The notes: generated from the letters alone by a model not told the origin. A stretch of 64,000 nucleotides of DNA from Actinoallomurus sp963736325 (GCA_963736325.1 CAVTOG010000015.1:558001-622000); one strand, 5' to 3'; counted from the first letter of the stretch, positions 24,720-34,008 are shown. Made by a program: numbers and translations.

Positions 24720-27689
24720 ATGCAGGTCAGGCTCTTGGGCCCGGTGGAGCTGTGGGACGGCACCGCGGCCGTGCCCATCGGCCCGCGGGCACGCGCGGTG
24801 CTGGCGGCGCTCTCACTCGACCCCGGGCGCGTGCACAGCGTCGACCGCCTCATCGAGGCCGTCTGGGGTGAGCGCGCGCCGACGACCGCGACCGCTCAGA
24901 TCCAGGCGTGCGTGTCGGCCCTGCGCCGCGCCTGGCGGGCCGCCGACCCGAGCGGCGGACCGGTGCGCGACGTCATCGTCACGACCGCTCCCGGCTACGT
25001 CCTGCGGACCGACGAGGTCGACCTGCTGGAGTTCGACCGCCGCGTCGAGGCCGCGCGTACGGGCGGTCCCGTGCGGGCCGCGGAGGAGCTGCGCGCCGCG
25101 CTACGGCTGTGGCGCGGCCCCGCGCTCGGCGGCCTGCCCGGCCTCGCCGCGGAGGCGACACGGCTGGAGGAGCGCCGGCTCAGCGCCATCGAGGAGCGGA
25201 TCAACGCCGACCTGTCCCTCGGCCGCGCGGGCGACCTCATCCCCGAGGTCGTCTCCCTGGTCACCGAGCATCCGCTGCGAGAGAGGTTCCGCGGCCAGCT
25301 GATGGTCGCCTTGCACCGGGCCGGCCGCCGCTCCGAGGCCCTCGACGCCTACCAGGACGCCCGCCAGATCATGGTCGACGAGCTGGGCCTGGAGCCCGGT
25401 CCCGACCTGCGCGGCATCCAGCAGGCCATCCTCGCCGACGATGTGGCGATGAGCACCGGCCCGGAGCCGTCGGCGGGCCCGTCGCCGCTGCCGCCGGACA
25501 TCGCCGACTTCACCGGGCGCACCAAGCAGGTCACCGAGATGGTCGACGCGGTCAGCTGGCGGCCCGAGCCGTACGCCGCCGTGCCGATCGTCGCGGTCAC
25601 CGGCCGGGGCGGCGTCGGCAAGACGACGCTCGCGGTGCACGTCGCCCACCGGCTGCGGTCGCGGTTCCCCGACGGGCGGCTGTACGTCGGGCTGCGCGGC
25701 ACCGACGCGGCCCCCGCAGACCCCGCCGACGTGCTCGGACGACTGCTGCGCCGGCTCGGCGTCGACGGCGCCGCCATCCCCGAGGACCCCGACGAGCGCG
25801 CCGAGCTGTACCGCGCGCGCCTCGACGGCCGCCGGGTCCTCATCGTGCTCGACAACGCCGCCGACGAGCCGCAGGTACGCCCGCTGCTGCCCGGCAGCCC
25901 GGCCTGCGCGGTGATCGTCACCGCGCGGCGGCGGCTCACCGGGTTGGCCGGCGCGGTCCGCATCGAGCTGGACGCCTTCGACGACGCGCAGGCCGCCGAG
26001 CTGCTCACCCGAGTGGCCGGAGCCGAGCGGGTCGCCGCCGAGCCCGCGGCGGCCGAGCGCGTCGCGACCCTGTGCGACCGGCTGCCCCTCGCCCTGCGCA
26101 TCGCCGCGGCGCGGCTGGCCGCCAAGCCGCACTGGACCCTCGACCGGCTCGCGCGCCGCCTCGCCGACGAGCAGCGCCGCCTCGACGAGCTGGTCCACGC
26201 CGACCTGGAGATCCGGGGCAGCCTCGCCTTCAGCCACCGTGGCCTGTCGGCGGCGGCGCAGCGGGCGTTCCGGCTGCTCGGCCTCCTGGAGGTCGCCGAC
26301 TTCGCCGCGTGGACCGCCGCGGCGATGGTCGACGTGTCCGCGCCGGAGGGCGAGGACCTCGTCGAGGAGCTGGTCGACGCGCGGCTCCTGGAGGTCGCGG
26401 GCCGCGACGCGACCGACCAGCCCCGCTACCGCTTCCACGACCTGCTCCGCGTGTATGCGCGCGAGCGTGCGATGGCGGAGGAGCCGCCGGAGGCGCGGCG
26501 CGAGGCGCTCGCCCGCGCGCTGGCCACCTGGCTGGCGCTCACCGGAGAGGCGGAGCGGCGCCTGCCCAACTGCTACTACGCGCCGCTGTCCGGCGGCGCG
26601 CCGCGCCGCCCGCTGGACGACGAGACCACCGCCGTCCTGCTGCGCGACCCTCTCGCGTGGTTCGAGAGCGAGCGCTCGGCCATCACCGCAGCCGTGAGCC
26701 AGGCGCGTTCGGAGCGGCTCGCCGGGCTCTGCTGGGAGCTGGCGAGCGCGAGCCTGCCCTTCTTCGAGTTCTGCGGCGACGTTCTCGAGTGGCGCCACTG
26801 CGGTGAGGACGCCCTGGCGGCGGCGCGCGACTCCGCGGACCTGCGGGGCGAGGCCGCCTCGGAGATCAGCCTCGGCGCCATGCTCTACGTAAAGAGCCGG
26901 TTCGGCGAGGCGCGCCGCCGGTTCGAGCGTGCCACCGCGCTGTGTGAGCGAACCGGCGACGGCTACGGCCGCGCCGGCGCCCTGTGCGGGGTGGCCGGCA
27001 CGATCCGCATCAACGGCGACCCGGAGGCCGCACGCCCGCTCTGGGCGGAGGCGCTCCGGCTGTTCGGCGACCTGGGCGACCAGCGCGCCGAGGCGTACGC
27101 CGTCGAGGGCATGGGCTTGTGCGACCTCGACCAGGGGCGTACGGGCGCGGCACGGCTGAGGTTCGAGGAGATGCTGCGGCTCTACAAGGCGGCCGGCAAC
27201 GCCATGGGTGAGGCACATGCGCTGCGCAGGCTCGCGACGGTCGAACTGGATCGCGGGGAGTTCGGCGAGGCTCTCAGCCTCCTGGAGCAGGCGCTGCCGA
27301 CGTTCCGCGCGATCGGCGACCGATTGAGCGAGGCCGTTGTTCGCATGCGGATGGGTGAGTGCCTCGTGCGCCAGGGCCGGCACACCGAGGCCCGTAAGGT
27401 CCTGGATCTGGCGATGAGTACTTTCCGGGAGGTCGGGTGGCGCACCTGCGAGGGGCATGTGCTGAGACTCATGGGGGAGATGCTCCTTGCCGACGGTGAA
27501 GCCGATTCGGCCGTCCCGGTGCTCGACGAATCCCTGCGGATCTTCCGTGATCTCCAGGAGTCGCTCGACCTGGCCGAGACGCTTAGATGCCTGGCCGGAG
27601 CGCATGAGGCGACGGGGCAAGTGGAGGCTGCAAGAGCCGCCGGTGACGAAGCTCGCGAAATCCTTGCCGAATTGGGACGTGAGTTCTAG
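24720..27689 (+). CDS. AfsR/SARP-family regulator with BTAD, NB-ARC and TPR domains
   Basis: A 989-residue regulator. The OmpR-type DNA-binding domain (about residues 1-95: MQVRLLGPVELWDG, VDRLIEAVWGE, TTAPGYVLR) is followed by the bacterial transcriptional activation domain (about 100-245). An NB-ARC ATPase follows, with Walker A GRGGVGKTT near residue 295 and LIVLDNA Walker B. A long TPR array runs from about 690 to 960. This is the full AfsR architecture, used to integrate signals in actinomycete secondary metabolism and development. No biosynthetic gene cluster adjoins it, so its targets are probably distant. The ATG lies at the end of a 234 bp divergent region. Confidence 0.93.
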   Translation: MQVRLLGPVELWDGTAAVPIGPRARAVLAALSLDPGRVHSVDRLIEAVWGERAPTTATAQIQACVSALRRAWRAADPSGGPVRDVIVTTAPGYVLRTDEVDLLEFDRRVEAARTGGPVRAAEELRAALRLWRGPALGGLPGLAAEATRLEERRLSAIEERINADLSLGRAGDLIPEVVSLVTEHPLRERFRGQLMVALHRAGRRSEALDAYQDARQIMVDELGLEPGPDLRGIQQAILADDVAMSTGPEPSAGPSPLPPDIADFTGRTKQVTEMVDAVSWRPEPYAAVPIVAVTGRGGVGKTTLAVHVAHRLRSRFPDGRLYVGLRGTDAAPADPADVLGRLLRRLGVDGAAIPEDPDERAELYRARLDGRRVLIVLDNAADEPQVRPLLPGSPACAVIVTARRRLTGLAGAVRIELDAFDDAQAAELLTRVAGAERVAAEPAAAERVATLCDRLPLALRIAAARLAAKPHWTLDRLARRLADEQRRLDELVHADLEIRGSLAFSHRGLSAAAQRAFRLLGLLEVADFAAWTAAAMVDVSAPEGEDLVEELVDARLLEVAGRDATDQPRYRFHDLLRVYARERAMAEEPPEARREALARALATWLALTGEAERRLPNCYYAPLSGGAPRRPLDDETTAVLLRDPLAWFESERSAITAAVSQARSERLAGLCWELASASLPFFEFCGDVLEWRHCGEDALAAARDSADLRGEAASEISLGAMLYVKSRFGEARRRFERATALCERTGDGYGRAGALCGVAGTIRINGDPEAARPLWAEALRLFGDLGDQRAEAYAVEGMGLCDLDQGRTGAARLRFEEMLRLYKAAGNAMGEAHALRRLATVELDRGEFGEALSLLEQALPTFRAIGDRLSEAVVRMRMGECLVRQGRHTEARKVLDLAMSTFREVGWRTCEGHVLRLMGEMLLADGEADSAVPVLDESLRIFRDLQESLDLAETLRCLAGAHEATGQVEAARAAGDEAREILAELGREF

Positions 27690-27887
27690 CACCATGATCC
27701 CGGACGTTGCCGTGTCGGCGACTCACGAACGGCGCGGCTTTCGGCACCGACTCAGCGCCTCACCGACACATCCGTGGTAGTTCAGCGAACGAACACGAAC
27801 AACGCTCCGTTTTCGCGACAAACGCGTCACTAATGAAATGATCATGCAAGTCAACGCAGGAACATACAGGCCCCGAGGAGGATCCCC

Positions 27888-28778
27888 GTGCTGGATGCGG
27901 TCGACGCCGTGCTCGTACGCGAGCTGCAGCGGGATGGGAGGGCGACCTTCCAGGCGCTCGCCGACCGTGTAGGGCTGTCGCGCACGGCCGTGCGCACGCG
28001 CGTGCAGCACCTTTTGGATTCGGGGATCGTGCGCGTGGTCGGCATCGTGCACGCTTCCGTCGTCGGAACCGGCGCGATCGGCCATTTGTCGATCGACGTC
28101 GACGGCCCGGCCCGGCATGTGGTCGACGCCGTCGCCAGGCGTCAGGCCGCCTGGTTCGCCGCCCTCGCGACCGGCGCCCACCCGGTGGTCGCCGAGTTCC
28201 GGGTGCGCGACGACGCGACGCTCGCGCGTGAGGTCGACGCGGTACGGTCCCTGCCCGGAGTGCGCGGAGTAGAGGTTTTCCGCGTCATCGCGGTGGTGAA
28301 GGACGCCCATTCGGTCGTCACCGATCTGCCCGACGTCTCCCTCGACGAGATCGACTGGCGATTGCTTCGTGAGCTGACCCGCGACGGGAGAACCCCGTAC
28401 ACCCGCCTGGCGGAGGTGGTCGGTCTCTCCCAGGCCGCCACCAGGGCCAGAGCGGTGCGGTTGATGCGCACCGGAGTCATTCACGTCAGCGGCATCGTCG
28501 ACTCTCGCGCTCTCGGATCCGGTGAGCTCGCCGGAGTCGGCATTCGGATCTCATCCGATGTCGGCACGGCGGCGACGCGGATCGCGCGGCTCTCCGGAGT
28601 GAATTATGTGGTCACCGGCTTCGGCCGGCACGACCTGATCTGTGGTGTCGACGCCACCTCGCGTGGGGTGCTCTTGAGCACTCTGGAGGCGGTGCGTGCC
28701 GTGCCCGGAGTCTGGGTCGGCGAGTCCTGGCACCATCTGGACGTCGTCAAACAGACTTACGGCACCGACCTCTCCTGA
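27888..28778 (+). CDS. Lrp/AsnC-family regulator, duplicated form
   Basis: A 296-residue protein that is two Lrp/AsnC units in tandem. The first has its helix-turn-helix at about residues 1-50 (DAVDAVLVRELQRDGRATFQALADRVGLSRTAVRTRVQ) and a RAM-like ligand domain to about 145. The second has DEIDWRLLRELTRDGRTPYTRLAEVVGLSQAATRARA (about 150-190) and a second ligand domain. One chain could therefore act like a dimer. The GTG start follows GAGGAGGA. It precedes a LysR gene on the same strand by 129 bp, with a CAGATG-N5-CATCTG inverted repeat just after its stop. Confidence 0.88.
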   Translation: MLDAVDAVLVRELQRDGRATFQALADRVGLSRTAVRTRVQHLLDSGIVRVVGIVHASVVGTGAIGHLSIDVDGPARHVVDAVARRQAAWFAALATGAHPVVAEFRVRDDATLAREVDAVRSLPGVRGVEVFRVIAVVKDAHSVVTDLPDVSLDEIDWRLLRELTRDGRTPYTRLAEVVGLSQAATRARAVRLMRTGVIHVSGIVDSRALGSGELAGVGIRISSDVGTAATRIARLSGVNYVVTGFGRHDLICGVDATSRGVLLSTLEAVRAVPGVWVGESWHHLDVVKQTYGTDLS

Positions 28779-28907
28779 GGCGTATGCACCAGATGGGTGT
28801 CATCTGACCATTTATCGGCGTCGGTAGACCACCGTGCGCCGATGAATGTCCAAGTCAATTCCCGTCATGTCCGGGACCGGCTCGGCCCATTGCCATACCG
28901 TCGATGC

Positions 28908-29768
28908 ATGAATCTGCGGCAGCTGCGCTACGTCGTTGCCACCGCCGACCACGGCACCATGACCGCGGCGGCACAGGCGCTGTTCGTGGCGCAACCCGCC
29001 CTGTCACGGGCGATCAGGGATCTCGAGCGCGAGCTCGGCGTCGAACTGTTCGCCCGTGCGGGCCGGGGAGTCGTGCTCACCGAGGCCGGCGAGCAGATCG
29101 TCCGCTACGCGAGGGACGCCCTGCAGTCGGTCGACGCGATCGAGGCGTACTCCTCGGCGCCCGCCGGTGGAAGGCCCGGAGAGCTGCGGGTCGCCTCGAC
29201 CGCGACGCTGGAGCCGGAGCTGACCGCGCGGCTGCTGCCCGAGTTCGCCCGCGACCAGCCGGCCGCGCGCATCCGCGTCATCCGCTGCGAGGGCCGCGAG
29301 GCCGTCGGAGCCGCCGTACGCGACGGCCGCGCCGAGCTGGCCCTCACCGACCTGCCCGTCCCCGGCGACCTTGCCGCGCACCCGCTCGAACAGCGTGAGG
29401 TCGTGCTGATCTCCCCGCCGGGCCTCAGCATCCGCGAGCCGGTCCCGCTGTCCGCCCTGGAAGGCCTGCGGCTCGTGATGCCGGGCCGGGGCAGCGCGCG
29501 CCGCGTCGAGCTCGACGCGCTGCTGGCCCGTATCGGCGTCACGCCCATCCCCGCCGTCGAGTCCGACGAACGCGGCTCCTGGCTCGCCTGGGTACGCGCC
29601 GGCGTCGGCTCGCTCATGTGGTACCGCAACCAGATCGAGGCCGCCGACGGCCTCGCGGTGCGCTCGTTCATGCCGCCGATCACGACGACGATCGGCCTGG
29701 TCCACGTACGCCGCCCGCTCCCGCCCGTGGCCCGAGACTTCCTGGCCTTCGCCAAGACCAAGGCGTGA
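28908..29768 (+). CDS. LysR-family transcriptional regulator
   Basis: A 286-residue LysR regulator. The N-terminal winged helix-turn-helix MNLRQLRYVVATADHGTMTAAAQALFVAQPALSRAIRDLERELG (residues 1-44) leads by the usual linker helix into a type-2 periplasmic-binding-like effector domain from about residue 90. The start at 28908 gives the family N-terminus; upstream in-frame codons have no coding character. It ends exactly one base before the stop of the convergent MFS exporter gene. The usual divergently transcribed target is absent, so its regulon is not evident. Confidence 0.92.
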   Translation: MNLRQLRYVVATADHGTMTAAAQALFVAQPALSRAIRDLERELGVELFARAGRGVVLTEAGEQIVRYARDALQSVDAIEAYSSAPAGGRPGELRVASTATLEPELTARLLPEFARDQPAARIRVIRCEGREAVGAAVRDGRAELALTDLPVPGDLAAHPLEQREVVLISPPGLSIREPVPLSALEGLRLVMPGRGSARRVELDALLARIGVTPIPAVESDERGSWLAWVRAGVGSLMWYRNQIEAADGLAVRSFMPPITTTIGLVHVRRPLPPVARDFLAFAKTKA

Positions 29769-31289
29769 TCAGACCGTCTCGGGCGCCGTTCCCTGCTGCA
29801 GGGGAGGTCCGTTGACCGGGCACTGGAAGTCGCACTCCGGGGTGCGGGTCGCCTGCTCGGGAGCGAGCGCGTCGTCGTGCACCGTCAGGAACGTCAGGAC
29901 GGCGGCGACGGCCAGGAGCGACGCTCCGATCGTCATCGCCGTGTGGAACCCATGGTCGAACACCGGAGGGTTCGTGAACGCGTCGCCGGTCAGGCCGACG
30001 GCGGGTGGGATGCCCGCCACGGCCAGGAGACCCGCGGCGCGCGAGACCGCGTTATTGACCCCGCTGGCCACGCCCGCGTGCTCGATGTCGGCGGTGGCCA
30101 GCACCGTCGCCGTCAGCGGCGCGACCACCGCGACCAGGCCGAGGCCGAACACCAGCGTGGCGGGCAGCACGTCCTTGGCGTACGACGCGTGCGGGCCGAT
30201 GCGCAAGGTCAGGAGCATCCCGGTGGCGGCCAGCAGCAGGCCGGCCGCCATCGGCACCCGCGGCCCGACGCGCTGGGCGAGCGCGCCCGAGCGGGACGAC
30301 AGCAGTAGCATCAGGATCGTCACCGGCAGCAGCGCGGTGCCCGCGACGATCGGGGAGTAGCCGGACACGACCTGCAGGTCCACCACGAGCAGGAAGAACT
30401 GCACGGACATCCCGCCGTACACGATGAACGTCACGATGTTGACGGCCGTGAACTGGCGTGACGCGAAGATGCCGAGGGGAAGCATGGGATCGGGCCCGCA
30501 TCCGCGCGAGCGGCGCCGCTCGACGAGCACGAATCCGGAGCCGGCCGCCACACCGATGACGGCGGCGGCCACGACGGTCACCGTCGAGGCGTCCTCGGCG
30601 GGCGCCTCGGTCAGCGCGTACGTCAGGCCGGCGAGCGCGGCGGCGGCGAGCACGGCGCCCAGGACGTCGAAGCCGCGGCGGTCGGCGCCGTCACGGCTCT
30701 CCGGCACATGCCGGGCCGCGACGACGAGCACTGCGGCGGCGAGCGGCAGGTTCAGCAGGAAGGCCCAGCGCCAGCCCGCCGTGGCGATCAGCCAGCCACC
30801 GAGGAACGGGCCGATCGCGGCCGCGACGCCGCTGAGCCCGGACCAGGCGCCCACCGCGCGCGGCCGGTCCTCCGGCACGAAAGACGTCTGGATGATCGCG
30901 AGCGACCCGGGGGTGAGAAGCGCGCCACCGATGCCCTGCAGCGCACGCGCGGCGATCAGCACGCCGACGTTCGGGGCGAGCCCGCACAGGGCGGACGCCA
31001 GCGCGAACCACACCACACCGATCATGAAGACCTTGCGGCGGCCGAACCGGTCGCCGAGGGAGCCGCCGAGGAGGATCAGCCCGGCCAGCGTCAGCGTGTA
31101 GGCGTTGACCGTCCACTGGAGGCCCGCCACGGAGGAACCGAAGTCCTTGCCGATGCGCGGCAGCGCGACATTGACGATCGTCGCGTCGAGCATCGCGAGG
31201 CTCGACCCGAGGACCGTGGTCGCGAGGATCCAGCGGCCGGCCGCCTCAGAGAGCCGGGCGCTCAAACGATCGCCGAGTCCACGTAGCAC
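29769..31289 (-). CDS. MFS multidrug transporter, DHA2 (14-helix) type
   Basis: A 506-residue major facilitator protein of the drug:H+ antiporter 2 family, with about 14 membrane segments. Motifs are LDATIVNVALPRIG in helix 1, the motif A segment GGSLGDRFGRRKVF, and GWRWAFLLNLPL at the helix 5-6 junction. The C-terminal tail PECDFQCPVNGPPL carries two Cys, seen in several actinobacterial members. The GTG start at 31289 overlaps the UBP-type zinc-finger gene by 28 bases, so the two are probably coupled. Export of a toxic compound is likely; the substrate is unknown. Confidence 0.92.
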   Translation of the reverse strand: MLRGLGDRLSARLSEAAGRWILATTVLGSSLAMLDATIVNVALPRIGKDFGSSVAGLQWTVNAYTLTLAGLILLGGSLGDRFGRRKVFMIGVVWFALASALCGLAPNVGVLIAARALQGIGGALLTPGSLAIIQTSFVPEDRPRAVGAWSGLSGVAAAIGPFLGGWLIATAGWRWAFLLNLPLAAAVLVVAARHVPESRDGADRRGFDVLGAVLAAAALAGLTYALTEAPAEDASTVTVVAAAVIGVAAGSGFVLVERRRSRGCGPDPMLPLGIFASRQFTAVNIVTFIVYGGMSVQFFLLVVDLQVVSGYSPIVAGTALLPVTILMLLLSSRSGALAQRVGPRVPMAAGLLLAATGMLLTLRIGPHASYAKDVLPATLVFGLGLVAVVAPLTATVLATADIEHAGVASGVNNAVSRAAGLLAVAGIPPAVGLTGDAFTNPPVFDHGFHTAMTIGASLLAVAAVLTFLTVHDDALAPEQATRTPECDFQCPVNGPPLQQGTAPETV

Positions 31290-31525
31290 CAGCGCCAGTT
31301 CTCGCCGGGCTCTTGTGACCGGACGATCGGATGGGCCTCCGCTAGCGCGTGCTCGGTCGCGTGCTTGCCGGGCGAGGAGTCACAGCACCCGACGTGCCCG
31401 CAGGAGAGGCAGCGCCGGAGGTGGACCCACCGGCCGCCGGTCCGCAGGCACTCCTCGCATCCCTCGGGAGTCCGCGTCACCGGAGGCGGCGCCGGAAGCG
31501 AGGCGATATGAGCGCAAGTGGTCAT
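31262..31525 (-). CDS. UBP-type zinc-finger protein
   Basis: An 87-residue protein made almost entirely of a ZnF-UBP domain (PF02148). Cys and His ligands occur as CEEC (residues 23-26), C-L-S-C (39-42), CC (47-48) and H residues at 44, 54 and 58, followed by HPIVRSQEPGENWRWCYVDSA. In eukaryotes the domain binds the ubiquitin C-terminus; in actinobacteria these short proteins have no established role. Its ATG at 31525 was preferred over an upstream in-frame codon because MTTCAH matches the domain boundary. It overlaps the MFS gene downstream and follows gmd after 61 bases, so a three-gene unit is possible. Confidence 0.88.
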   Translation of the reverse strand: MTTCAHIASLPAPPPVTRTPEGCEECLRTGGRWVHLRRCLSCGHVGCCDSSPGKHATEHALAEAHPIVRSQEPGENWRWCYVDSAIV

Positions 31526-31586
31526 GAGGGCATCCTGACACGGAGACGTGCTCCGCGCCCCCGGCGGGCCTCCTGCCACGGCCCCC

Positions 31587-32639
31587 CTACCAGTGGTGGA
31601 AGCTGAGCGGCTCGTCCTCGGGGCGGTCGGACCGCGACAGCAGGGCGATGTCGGACTCCACCATCATCCCGATGAGCTCCTCGAAGGAGATCTTCGGCTC
31701 CCAGCCGAGCCGGTCGCGGGCCTTCTTGGGGTCGCCGCACAGCAGGTCGACCTCTGCGGGCCGGGTCAGCTCCGGGTCGGTGATCACGTGGTCGCGCCAG
31801 TCGAGGCCGGCCGTGGCGAACGCGCGTTCGACGAGCTCCCGCACGGAGTGGGTACGGCCGGTGCCGATCACGTAGTCCTCGGGGGCGGCCGCGGTGAGCA
31901 TGAGCCGCATGGCCTCGACGTAGTCACCGGCGTAACCCCAGTCACGCCGCGCCTCCAGGTTGCCCAGCGTGATGCTCTCGGCCAGCCCCAGCTTGACGCG
32001 CGCCACGCCGAGGGAGATCTTCCGCGTGACGAACTCCGCGCCGCGCCGTGGCGACTCGTGGTTGAACAGGATGCCGCTCACCGCGAACATCCCGTACGAC
32101 TCGCGGTAGTTCTGCGTGATGAAGTGCCCGTAGGTCTTGGCGACGCCGTACGGGCTGCGAGGGTGGAACGGCGTGGTCTCGTTCTGCGGCGTCTCGCGTA
32201 CCTGGCCGAACATCTCCGACGACGACGCCTGGTAGAAGCGGATCTGGCCGCTGCCGGGGGTGCGCGAGCCGCCGATGCCGCTCACGACGCGTATCGCCTC
32301 CAGCATGCGCAGAACGCCCATGCCGGTGACCTCGGCGGTGATCTCGGCCTGCTGCCAGGACATCGGAACGAAGGAGATGGCCCCGAGGTTGTACACCTCG
32401 TCCGGCCGCACCTTCTCGACGGCCGAGATGAGGCTGCCCTGGTCGAGGAGGTCGCCATGGACCAGCCGTACGTCGCCGATGTGCTTGCGCAGCCTGGAGG
32501 CGTGCGGGTTGGACTGTCCCCGTACCAGGCCCCACACCTCGTATCCCTGGTCGAGCAGATGCTCGGCGAGATACGAGCCGTCCTGCCCGGTGATCCCGGT
32601 GATGAGCGCTCGCGTGGTCAGCGGAACCTCCAAGCTCAC
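31587..32639 (-). CDS. gmd: GDP-mannose 4,6-dehydratase
   Basis: An extended short-chain dehydrogenase that converts GDP-D-mannose to GDP-4-keto-6-deoxymannose. The Rossmann motif ITGITGQDGSYLAEHL, the SSSEMFG active-site Ser/Glu and the YGVAK Tyr/Lys pair are intact, as is GYAGDYVEAM. The coordinate uses the GTG at 32639 (350 residues), but this GTG has no ribosome site. A GGAGG at 32627-32631 lies five bases before a CTG at 32621, whose product LTTRALITG matches the family N-terminus exactly, so a CTG start is plausible. No fucose synthase or Rmd reductase gene is adjacent. Confidence 0.93.
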   Translation of the reverse strand: MSLEVPLTTRALITGITGQDGSYLAEHLLDQGYEVWGLVRGQSNPHASRLRKHIGDVRLVHGDLLDQGSLISAVEKVRPDEVYNLGAISFVPMSWQQAEITAEVTGMGVLRMLEAIRVVSGIGGSRTPGSGQIRFYQASSSEMFGQVRETPQNETTPFHPRSPYGVAKTYGHFITQNYRESYGMFAVSGILFNHESPRRGAEFVTRKISLGVARVKLGLAESITLGNLEARRDWGYAGDYVEAMRLMLTAAAPEDYVIGTGRTHSVRELVERAFATAGLDWRDHVITDPELTRPAEVDLLCGDPKKARDRLGWEPKISFEELIGMMVESDIALLSRSDRPEDEPLSFHHW

Positions 32640-32794
32640 GGGGGAGTGCCCCGTTTCGTCTAATGAGATTAACCGCCTGCCGGGGGCACCCGCGACAGTG
32701 ACCCGGCGCCAAGACCGAATCAGATTCGAGACATGCCTGATGAGACGGAGCCGCCTTGGATTACGGCGCCGACCTATGTGACGATCTTGGCACC

Positions 32795-33169
32795 ATGCAG
32801 CGCATCGTCCGGTTACTGGCCTTCCGGCGCCACCGTGAGATCCCGCTCGTCCGCGTCTGCGCGGAAGGGGAGATCGCGGACGGCGAGATCCGCCGCGTGA
32901 CGGGGCTGCCCGCCGTGGTCGGCCGTGCCGGCGGGCGGCTGTACGCCTTCGGCCTGGCCTGCCCGCACGCCGGCGCGCGGATGACCAAGGCGGCGATCGT
33001 CGGCGACTGCGTCGAGTGCCCGCTCCACGGCGCACGGTTCGCCCTCGACGGAGGCGAGGTGCGGCGCGGCCCGGCCGTACGCCCGCTGCCCGCGTACGAT
33101 GTCGTGGTGCGTGAAGGGGTGGTCTACGTCTCGCGGCGCCCGCGCCGCCGCCGGAGGGCGGACCGGTGA
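32795..33169 (+). CDS. Rieske 2Fe-2S ferredoxin-like protein
   Basis: A 124-residue protein with a Rieske domain. The cluster ligands are CPH (Cys56, His58) and CPLH (Cys75, His78). The N-terminal RLLAFRRHREIPLVRV and the Arg-rich tail RRPRRRRRADR are outside the domain. No signal or membrane segment is present. It may donate electrons to an oxygenase or act as a small redox subunit. The ATG at 32795 is preferred to a TTG at 32756. Residue 7 is a TTA leucine codon, rare in this genome type. It overlaps folP2 by four bases (GTGA), so the two proteins are translated together. Confidence 0.85.
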   Translation: MQRIVRLLAFRRHREIPLVRVCAEGEIADGEIRRVTGLPAVVGRAGGRLYAFGLACPHAGARMTKAAIVGDCVECPLHGARFALDGGEVRRGPAVRPLPAYDVVVREGVVYVSRRPRRRRRADR

Positions 33170-34008
33170 TCGTTCCGCCGCTGCGGCTCGGCGTCCGCTC
33201 GCTCGACGGCTTCGCGGTGATGGCCGTCGTCAACCGCACCCCCGACTCCTTCTTCGACCGCGGCGCGACCTACCGCTTCGGCGCGGCGCTCGACGCGGTC
33301 GACCGTGCCGTCGACGGCGGAGCCGACATCATCGACATCGGCGGCGTGAAGGCCGGGCCCGGCGACGACGTCGACGTCGCGGAGGAGCTGCGGCGGGTCG
33401 TGGGCCTCGTCGCGGCGGTGCGCGAGCGGCACCCCGGCGTCCTGATCAGTGTGGACACCTGGCGCGCCGAGGTGGGGGAGGTCGTCGCGGAGGCCGGAGC
33501 CGACCTCCTCAACGACACGTGGGGCGGCGTCGATCCGCGGCTGGCCGAGGTGGCCGCGGCCCACGGCATCGGTCTCGTCTGCGCGCACGCGGGGGGCCTC
33601 GACCCGCGCACCCGCCCGCACCGCATCCGCTACACCGACGTGGTCGCCGACGTGATCGCCCACGTGACCGCCGAGGCCGAGCGCGCGGTCTCCCTGGGCG
33701 TACGCCGCGACGCGATCCTCATCGACCCGACCCACGACTTCGGCAAGAACACCTGGCACTCCCTGGAGCTCACGCGCCGCCTCGGCGAGCTGGCCGAATC
33801 CGGGTGGCCGGTGCTCGTGGCCGTCTCCAACAAGGACTTCATCGGCGAGACGCTCGGCATGCCGGTGGAGAAACGCGGGGTCGGCACGATGGCGGTGCTG
33901 GGGGTGTCGGCGTGGCTCGGGGCACGGGTGTTCCGCGTGCACGACGCCGGTGCCGCGCGGCGAGCCCTCGACGCGGTGGCCGCTCAGCGCTCCGCGGACT
34001 CTCGCTGA
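33166..34008 (+). CDS. folP2: FolP2-type dihydropteroate synthase homologue
   Basis: A 280-residue TIM-barrel protein of the pterin-binding family. It carries MAVVNRTPDSFFDRGATY, DIIDIGGVKAGPG, LISVDTWRAEV, LLNDTWGG and DPTHDFGKNTWHSLEL. These match the actinobacterial FolP2 group; the mycobacterial FolP2 has been reported not to support folate synthesis. The GGVKAGPG sequence replaces the usual GGESTRPG loop of true dihydropteroate synthases, where the Ser/Thr contact p-aminobenzoate. Its real substrate is therefore open. The GTG start overlaps the Rieske gene stop. Its 3' end overlaps the convergent CGNR gene by 25 bases. Confidence 0.87.
   Translation: MIVPPLRLGVRSLDGFAVMAVVNRTPDSFFDRGATYRFGAALDAVDRAVDGGADIIDIGGVKAGPGDDVDVAEELRRVVGLVAAVRERHPGVLISVDTWRAEVGEVVAEAGADLLNDTWGGVDPRLAEVAAAHGIGLVCAHAGGLDPRTRPHRIRYTDVVADVIAHVTAEAERAVSLGVRRDAILIDPTHDFGKNTWHSLELTRRLGELAESGWPVLVAVSNKDFIGETLGMPVEKRGVGTMAVLGVSAWLGARVFRVHDAGAARRALDAVAAQRSADSR

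Noticed and set aside
25101..27695. 864-codon open frame on the minus strand
   Set aside because: Entirely antisense to the AfsR-type regulator, whose domains are unambiguous; composition is typical of GC-driven open frames.
24720..31525. Secondary metabolite gene cluster around the SARP regulator
   Set aside because: No polyketide, peptide or terpene synthase genes are present; only regulators, one exporter and a zinc-finger protein.
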